Source of the DNA: Anaerobaca lacustris
Lineage (GTDB): Bacteria; Planctomycetota; Phycisphaerae; Sedimentisphaerales; Anaerobacaceae
Length of the DNA: 64,000 nt
Direction of reading: 5' to 3'
NCBI RefSeq assembly: GCF_030012215.1
Contig: NZ_JASCXX010000004.1
Coordinates: 231,077 to 295,076, forward strand
Shown one piece after another: positions 58,399-64,000 of this stretch. Position 1 is the stretch's first letter, and each line of letters begins with the position of its first letter. The notes beneath the pieces are model-generated. The model saw nothing but the letters and a program-made list of their open reading frames with translations. It made no database searches and was not told the DNA's origin. Position numbers and translations under genes: made by a program.

Positions 58399-60541
58399 GA
58401 AACAACCCGTGGAGGGCGTCGTACGGTCGTGGGTGCGAGGCCTGTCGCTCAAACACCAGCTCATCGCCATCATTATGATGACGAGCATCGGCGCCCTTCT
58501 GCTGGCCGGCACCGTATTCCTGGCGTGGGAATGGGTCAGCATCCGGCGCGCGATGGTCCGCGACCTGTCCACCCACACCGATATCCTCGCCGACAACTGC
58601 AAGGCGGCGCTGGCCTTCGACGATGCCGCCGATGCCAACGAGGTCATCACCTTGATGAAACCCATCCCTTCCATCCAGGCGGCTTGTCTCTTCACCGAAA
58701 CGGGCCGGCTCTTCGCCATGTATCGACGCGACGCCACGGTCGCCCTGCCCCGATACGAGGAGCTGCCCGAAGACCACGCCTTTGGAAACGGATTGTTGAT
58801 CGTCGCCAAACCCATTCAACTCGATGGGGAGCGTATCGGTACGATCTGCATCTCGAGCAGTCTCGATCCCATACACGCACAACTCAGGCATGGCTTATCC
58901 GTCATGGTCGGCATCGTCCTGGTTGCATCCCTGGGGGCGTATCTGATCTCCTCCAGGCTTCAGGGGGTAATCTCCTCGCCCATTCTCTCTCTGGCCTGCG
59001 TGGCGAATTTCGTGTCGGAGAAGAAACAATACACCGTCCGCGCCGAGCCGCACGGCAGCGCTGAAGTGGGACTGCTCATCGAAGCCTTTAACGAGATGCT
59101 CGAACAAATCGAACAGCGCGACTCGGTCCTGGTCCGGGCCAACGAGCAACTGGAGGCCCGGGTGGCCGAGCGCACGGTCGAACTGACGGCGACCAACGAG
59201 AAGCTCACGCGGGAAATCGCCTTCCGCAAAAGGGCCGAACAGGTGCTCAAACAGCGCGCCGAGCGGATCGTCCATCACCAGAAAACACTCGTCAAGCTGA
59301 GCAAGCGCAGCAACGATGATCTGGCCTCCATGATCTGCACGACCACTGAGGAGGCGGCCGCCACCCTCGCCATCGACCGGGTCTCGGTCTGGTTCTTCGA
59401 CGAAGCGCGAACGTATATGGTCTGCGAGGACCTCTTCCGTCGAGATCAAAACGTCCACGAGAGCGGGGCCCAAATTGCAACGGGCGAGTGCCCTAGCTAC
59501 TTCCAGGCCATCGAGAACAGCCGCATCGTGGCCGCCAACGACGCCAGGAACGACCCGCGCACGCGGGAACTCCGTGAAGGCCATCTGGAGCCGCTCGGCA
59601 TTGCGTCGCTGATGGACGTTCCGATCCGACTCCACGGCAAGACGTACGGCGTGCTCAGTCAGGAGCACGTCGGAACCCCGAGGGAGTGGTCGCTTGAGGA
59701 ACAGGATTTTGCGGCATCCCTGGCCGATATGATCGCCCTTCAGATGGAGGCCAACGAACGACACAAGGCCGAGCGCGCCCTGGCCAAGGTCAACGAACAC
59801 CTGGCCGAGACGATCCGGGAGTTGCGGCGATCCAACAAGGAACTCCAGGATTTCGCCTACGTCACCGCCCACGATCTCAAGGCCCCCCTGCGGGGCATCG
59901 GCACGCTGGCCGATTGGATCACCAGCGATTACGCCGACAAGCTCGACGAGCAGGGCCAGACCCATCTGGGCCTGCTCAAGGGCCGCGTCTCGCGGATGAG
60001 CGAACTGATCGACAGCATTCTGCACTACTCGGAGATCGGCCGGACCTCCAAATGCCTCGAACACGTGAACCTTGGCACGCTGGTCCCGGAGATCATCGCT
60101 CAGGTGGCCCCGCCGGAAACGATCCAGGTCACAATCGAGGGCACCCTGCCCACCGTGGTCTTCGAACGGGTCCGGCTGGTCCAGGTCTTTCAGAACCTGA
60201 TCGGCAATGCGGTCAAGTACATGGACAAACCCCAAGGATATATCCGCATCGGCTGCTCCGAGCAGGAGCAGGCCTGGACGTTCCACGTCACCGACAACGG
60301 GCCGGGCATCGATGAGAAGTACTTCGGAAAGATCTTCGAGATGTTCCAGACCCTGACCCGTCGCGACGAGTTGGAGAGCACGGGGATCGGCCTGGCGGTC
60401 GTCAAGAAGATCATCGAACTGCATGGAGGCGCCGTGTGGGTCGAATCCACCGTCGGCACGGGCACGACGTTCTTCTTCACCCTGCCGAAGCAGGTTTCGA
60501 GCGTGCAGATTGAGGTGCCAGACAAAGCCGAGGTGTCGTGA
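58373..60541 (+). CDS. CHASE8-HAMP-GAF sensor histidine kinase
   Basis: 722 residues. TM1 (31-53), a periplasmic region of CHASE8 type (about 54-170: THTDILADNCKAALAFDDAADANEVI, then LFTETGRLFAMY), TM2 (175-195), HAMP (about 196-250), a coiled coil (250-305), GAF (about 310-460), then a phytochrome-type kinase core. His500 in AHDLKAPLRG is the phosphorylated residue; the N box has Asn612 (FQNLIGNAVKY), G1 is DNGPGI and G2 GIGL. The sensor half matches YfiN while the GGDEF output is replaced by a kinase. The start overlaps the YfiR-like gene, implying coupled translation. No response regulator is in the window. Confidence 0.9.
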   Translation: MGETMRANEKQPVEGVVRSWVRGLSLKHQLIAIIMMTSIGALLLAGTVFLAWEWVSIRRAMVRDLSTHTDILADNCKAALAFDDAADANEVITLMKPIPSIQAACLFTETGRLFAMYRRDATVALPRYEELPEDHAFGNGLLIVAKPIQLDGERIGTICISSSLDPIHAQLRHGLSVMVGIVLVASLGAYLISSRLQGVISSPILSLACVANFVSEKKQYTVRAEPHGSAEVGLLIEAFNEMLEQIEQRDSVLVRANEQLEARVAERTVELTATNEKLTREIAFRKRAEQVLKQRAERIVHHQKTLVKLSKRSNDDLASMICTTTEEAAATLAIDRVSVWFFDEARTYMVCEDLFRRDQNVHESGAQIATGECPSYFQAIENSRIVAANDARNDPRTRELREGHLEPLGIASLMDVPIRLHGKTYGVLSQEHVGTPREWSLEEQDFAASLADMIALQMEANERHKAERALAKVNEHLAETIRELRRSNKELQDFAYVTAHDLKAPLRGIGTLADWITSDYADKLDEQGQTHLGLLKGRVSRMSELIDSILHYSEIGRTSKCLEHVNLGTLVPEIIAQVAPPETIQVTIEGTLPTVVFERVRLVQVFQNLIGNAVKYMDKPQGYIRIGCSEQEQAWTFHVTDNGPGIDEKYFGKIFEMFQTLTRRDELESTGIGLAVVKKIIELHGGAVWVESTVGTGTTFFFTLPKQVSSVQIEVPDKAEVS

Positions 60542-60570
60542 GACATTCGGGTGGGAGGGAAGAAAAGGAC

Positions 60571-63500
60571 ATGGACGCGATGAGCCAAGCAACCAGAAGA
60601 CTGTGCTTTGCCGCCGTCGCCCTGGTGGGTATCGCCTGGTGGACGGGCCAATGGTGGGCCGGACGAACGGAGAACGAAATGCGACAGCGCCTGCTCAGGC
60701 AGGCAGTCGGCATCGCACGGTCCATTGATCCTGAACTAGTCAGGGAACTGTCATTCACCGAGGCCGATACAGGCACGCGGGCCTTCGAGTACATCCGCCA
60801 CCAGATGATCGCGCTCGGCAAGCACGTGTTTCAACGCGGTATTTACAGTCTGGCCCTGCGCGACGGGAACCTGGTCTTCGGCCCGGAGAATTATCACGAA
60901 GACGATCCGATGGCCAGTCCTCCCGGTACGCTGTATGAAGAACCCTCTGCGGAGGACGTTGCAGTGCTTTCCGCAGGCCACCCAATGACGATGGGACCGG
61001 TGACAGATGAGTATGGCGCCTTTGTTTGCGCGCTGGCCCCCGTCCTTGATCCGAACACGGGCGAAGTGCTCATGGCAGTCGGCATGGACGTCCTGGCCGA
61101 TGATTGGCAGATCACCGTAGACAGGTCCCGCCACAAGACGACGCTTGCCGTGTTGATAGCGGGCCTAGCGTTCGGGGGTAGTGCGGCAGCGATCCATCGG
61201 AGGCGGCGTCACAGGACTCTGCAACGTCCGGCTCCCGCTGCGGAAGGCCGCGATCAGAAGCACTCTGCACCCGGCACCCACAGACACATGAGCACAAGCC
61301 TTCTGGTCGGCATGGGCCTCCTGGCTGTCGCGTTTCTGGCGGTGGTGCTCATTCAAGGCTGGCACTGGGCCCATGAGGAGATTCGCCGCTCCACAGACCA
61401 ACAGGCACGACTGGCCGTTGAATTCAGCACCGCGCTGAGAGACTATGTGGGCGAACACATCCGCCCGGAGATGGAACGGTACGTCGCCCCCGGTGATTTC
61501 GTACCAGAGACAATGTCCACATCCTTCATCGCCCGAAGAGTCTTCGACAGTGTTCGCGAAGCCTTTCCCGACAACATTCTGCGCTTCGCTTCGACGAACC
61601 CGCGCAATCCGACCAACCAGGCGACACCGTCGGAGGAGGCGCTTATTCGGCATTTCGAACAGCATCCGGAGATCAACACATGGTCGGGGGCAATGCAGTT
61701 CTTTGAAGACGGACAGACATATTCCGTCCACGCCGCAGCCCGGCGATTCGAGCGATCATGCCTTCAATGTCACGGTCGACCGGAGGATGCCCCGGCTACG
61801 CTGGTGGAACGCTACGGCGCCACGGCTGGTTTCGGCCGGCAGGTCGGCGAGGTCTCTCTCGACCTAGCGGCAATCCCGGTCAGCACCGCCCACGCCGTGG
61901 CCGGCGAGAGAGTGTGGCGCCATATGCTGGCTGCACTTGCCTTGTGCATGGTGTTTCTCGGTGGGATCGCCGTCCTCATCCGACTCGACATCGTGCAACG
62001 GCATCGGTCCGAGACGTCGTTGCGCGCCGGCGAGCAGAGACTCGCCAGCATCATCCAGGGCTCGCCGATTCCCACATTCATTATTGACGCCGACCATCGG
62101 GTCATTCACTGGAACCGAGCGATCGAACAACTCACCGGGATCACTGCCGACACGATCGTGGGAACCACCGAACACTGGCGAGCCTTCTACGCCAACGAAC
62201 GACCGTGCATGGCCGACTTGCTCGTCGATGAGGCCGTGGAGTCGATCCCGCAATGGTACCCGGACGGCTTCACCAAGTCCGACCTCATCGACGAGGCCTA
62301 TGAAGCGAGCAACTTCTTTCCGGACATCGGTCAGGGTGGGCGCTGGCTTCACCTGACCGCCGCCGTTGTCCGAGATGACCGAGGCCGGCTCGTCGGCGCG
62401 GTGGAGACCCTGCAAGACTTCACCGAACGGAAGAAGGCAGAAGAGGAGCTGCGCCAGTCGCAAGAGCGCTTCAAGATCATGACGGACTCCGCCCAGGACG
62501 CAATCCTGATGATGGACCCGCAAGGTCGGATCACGTTCTACAACCGGACGGCCGAAACGATCTTCGGCTGGACCGCCTGTGAGAGCATGGGCAAGGACCT
62601 ACACGCTCTGTTGGCTCCGGAAAAGTACGCGGGAGCCTATCGCAGCGGCATCGCCCATTTCGGAGGCACCGGGACTGGCGCCGCGATCGCCCAAACGACG
62701 GAACTGACCGCGTTGCATAAGAATGGAACGGAGTTCCCTATCGAGATCTCCCTGGCGGCCGTGAAACTCAATGAGCAATGGCACGCAATCGGCATCGTTC
62801 GCGACATCACCGAGCGCAAGCGAGCCGAAGAAGAACTGAAGGAATCCATCTCGCTGCTCGAAGCGACGCTGGAGTCGACCGCCGACAGCATCCTCGTCGT
62901 GGACGGTCTGGGCAAGATCAAGAACTTCAATAAGAAGTTCCAGAAGCTGTGGGGAGTGCCCAGCGAGGTCCTCGATACCCGCGACGACGATCAGGCCCTG
63001 GCGGCCGCCACACCGCTTCTGATGGACCCAAACGCATTTGTGGCCCAAGTCCGAGAGCTGTACAACCAGCGGGACCAGGAAGGCAATGGCACGTTGCACT
63101 TCAAAGACGGTCGCGTGGTGGAGTACTACTCGAAGCCTCAGTTCCTTGGGGATCAAGTCACTGGACGCGTCTGGAGCTTTCGCGACGTTACGGAGACCCA
63201 TTGCGCACAGCAAAAGCAGGAAAGGCTCCTGCGCCAGGTGGCGGAGATCAACAAGGAATTGTCGCACTTCGCGTACGTCGTTTCACACGATCTGAAGGCG
63301 CCGCTGCGGGGCATCAAGATGCTCAGCGAGTGGCTGTGCGCCGATTACGGCCAGTCACTTGACGACGAGGGCAAAGAGAGCCTCCGTCTGCTCCAGAGTC
63401 GCGTCGAGAGAATGCATGACCTGATCGAAGGAATCCTCCAATACTCGCGTGTCGGGCGCATCAGGGAAGACATTGTGAAGGTGGACCTCGATGCCCTGCT

Positions 63501-63999
63501 GCCCACCATCGTCGACGCAATTGCACCGCCCGAGCACATCACGGTCCGTGTGGACGCCCGATTGCCCGTGATCGAGTGCGAGAGAACGCGAATCACCCAG
63601 GTCTTTCAAAACCTCCTGACCAACGCCGTTAAGTACTCAGACAAGCCGATCGGTGAGATCGTCGTTGCCTGGATGGAAGATAGTAACGCCTGGACCTTCA
63701 GTGTCACCGACAACGGGCCGGGGATCGAGGAGAAGCACTTCGACAAGATCTTCCAGATCTTCCAGACCCTCGCGCCGCGCGACGAATTTGAGAGCACCGG
63801 CGTCGGACTGACGCTGGTCAAGAAGATCGTCGAGCACTACGGCGGTAAGATCTGGCTCGTCTCCGAAGTCGGCAAAGGAACCACCTTCTTCTTCACACTC
63901 CCCAAACGGAGCCGCGACGACGGGCGCGTTTTCGCGGGCAACGGCTCGGAAGCCGATGGGGAATGCAACTATGAGAGTCTTTCACAAACTCGCGAGTAG
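60571..63999 (+). CDS. Large sensor histidine kinase with two membrane sensor modules, CxxCH heme motif and three PAS domains
   Basis: 1142 residues. TM (about 8-30), a first exported sensor (31-190), TM (190-208), a basic linker, TM (243-265), a second exported domain (about 270-445) with ERSCLQCHG (Cys397, Cys400, His401), typical of the DUF3365/Tll0287-like c-heme domain, and TM (451-470). Three PAS domains follow (about 485-620, 630-750, 760-880), then a kinase core with His906 in SHDLKAPLRG, Asn1014 or neighbours in FQNLLTNAVKY, DNGPGI and GVGL. The core is a close paralogue of the kinase encoded upstream. ATG 60571 follows GGGAGGGA; a GTG at 60538 overlapping the previous stop is possible. 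It ends one base before the window edge. Confidence 0.9.
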   Translation: MDAMSQATRRLCFAAVALVGIAWWTGQWWAGRTENEMRQRLLRQAVGIARSIDPELVRELSFTEADTGTRAFEYIRHQMIALGKHVFQRGIYSLALRDGNLVFGPENYHEDDPMASPPGTLYEEPSAEDVAVLSAGHPMTMGPVTDEYGAFVCALAPVLDPNTGEVLMAVGMDVLADDWQITVDRSRHKTTLAVLIAGLAFGGSAAAIHRRRRHRTLQRPAPAAEGRDQKHSAPGTHRHMSTSLLVGMGLLAVAFLAVVLIQGWHWAHEEIRRSTDQQARLAVEFSTALRDYVGEHIRPEMERYVAPGDFVPETMSTSFIARRVFDSVREAFPDNILRFASTNPRNPTNQATPSEEALIRHFEQHPEINTWSGAMQFFEDGQTYSVHAAARRFERSCLQCHGRPEDAPATLVERYGATAGFGRQVGEVSLDLAAIPVSTAHAVAGERVWRHMLAALALCMVFLGGIAVLIRLDIVQRHRSETSLRAGEQRLASIIQGSPIPTFIIDADHRVIHWNRAIEQLTGITADTIVGTTEHWRAFYANERPCMADLLVDEAVESIPQWYPDGFTKSDLIDEAYEASNFFPDIGQGGRWLHLTAAVVRDDRGRLVGAVETLQDFTERKKAEEELRQSQERFKIMTDSAQDAILMMDPQGRITFYNRTAETIFGWTACESMGKDLHALLAPEKYAGAYRSGIAHFGGTGTGAAIAQTTELTALHKNGTEFPIEISLAAVKLNEQWHAIGIVRDITERKRAEEELKESISLLEATLESTADSILVVDGLGKIKNFNKKFQKLWGVPSEVLDTRDDDQALAAATPLLMDPNAFVAQVRELYNQRDQEGNGTLHFKDGRVVEYYSKPQFLGDQVTGRVWSFRDVTETHCAQQKQERLLRQVAEINKELSHFAYVVSHDLKAPLRGIKMLSEWLCADYGQSLDDEGKESLRLLQSRVERMHDLIEGILQYSRVGRIREDIVKVDLDALLPTIVDAIAPPEHITVRVDARLPVIECERTRITQVFQNLLTNAVKYSDKPIGEIVVAWMEDSNAWTFSVTDNGPGIEEKHFDKIFQIFQTLAPRDEFESTGVGLTLVKKIVEHYGGKIWLVSEVGKGTTFFFTLPKRSRDDGRVFAGNGSEADGECNYESLSQTRE

Positions 64000-64000
64000 C

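Noticed and set aside
58373..60541. Bacteriophytochrome
   Set aside because: The kinase core is phytochrome-like, but there is no PHY domain, and the single GAF lacks a recognisable bilin-binding setting; the protein is also membrane-bound with a CHASE8-like sensor.

Overview
The window is a GC-rich bacterial chromosome segment, densely packed with short operons on both strands. Several features point to a planctomycete, probably of the Phycisphaerae/Sedimentisphaerales type: three tandem pseudopilins with the [15 protein letters not shown] signature (one with the DG-type C-terminal motif common in planctomycetes), a secreted heparinase-like lyase, a GH95 fucosidase, a deacetylase of the short NagA type and many small secreted or lipid-anchored proteins. 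This taxonomic placement is inferred from protein families, not from rRNA, and no rRNA, tRNA, CRISPR array, phage or transposase gene is visible.

Layout. 1-7.2 kb: the end of prfA, an AdkA-like fusion protein, deoC, and a tightly coupled run pabB-pabC-NIF3-scpB with ATGA overlaps. 7.2-22 kb: a carbohydrate region with a divergent heparinase/esterase pair, nagB-nagA-GH95 fucosidase, a secreted 19-residue-repeat protein, gnd, araA, an FMN reductase, a small membrane protein and uxaC. Together these would release and consume sulfated or uronic, fucosylated, amino and pentose sugars. 22-29 kb: a lipoprotein, a TauE-like permease, pcm, recG and the TrkH/TrkA potassium pair. 29-36.4 kb: rluD and an anchored TPR-like protein, divergent from an S55-type serine protease, a secreted beta-propeller protein and a fumarase alpha subunit. 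36.4-43 kb, minus strand: three pseudopilins, rsmA, pdxA, ribE and a PD40 lipoprotein. 43.4-47.4 kb: an anchored protein, a thymidylate-synthase-like enzyme, a parvulin without signal peptide, a candidate small RNA, nrdR and a tandem ATP-cone protein. 47.4-55 kb: miaA, ispA, glyA, rseP and dxr. 55.6-64 kb: a four-gene plus-strand unit encoding a TonB-dependent receptor, a YfiR-like periplasmic protein, a CHASE8-type histidine kinase and a large histidine kinase with a CxxCH heme motif.

The most interesting system is the 55.6-64 kb unit. It looks like the periplasmic half of the YfiBNR c-di-GMP switch rewired to histidine-kinase output, with a TonB-dependent receptor at the outer membrane and a second heme/PAS kinase. 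Also notable are a free-standing tandem ATP-cone protein next to nrdR, a thymidylate-synthase homologue with an altered nucleotide-binding segment, a serine hydroxymethyltransferase with changed active-site residues, an adenylate-kinase-like protein with a broken P-loop, and a probable unannotated small RNA with its own promoter and terminator.

Many promoters follow a simple sigma70-type pattern (TTGACA or TTGCAT, 16-18 bp spacer, TATAAT-like -10). They agree with the start codons chosen from Shine-Dalgarno sites. All promoter and RNA calls are by eye.
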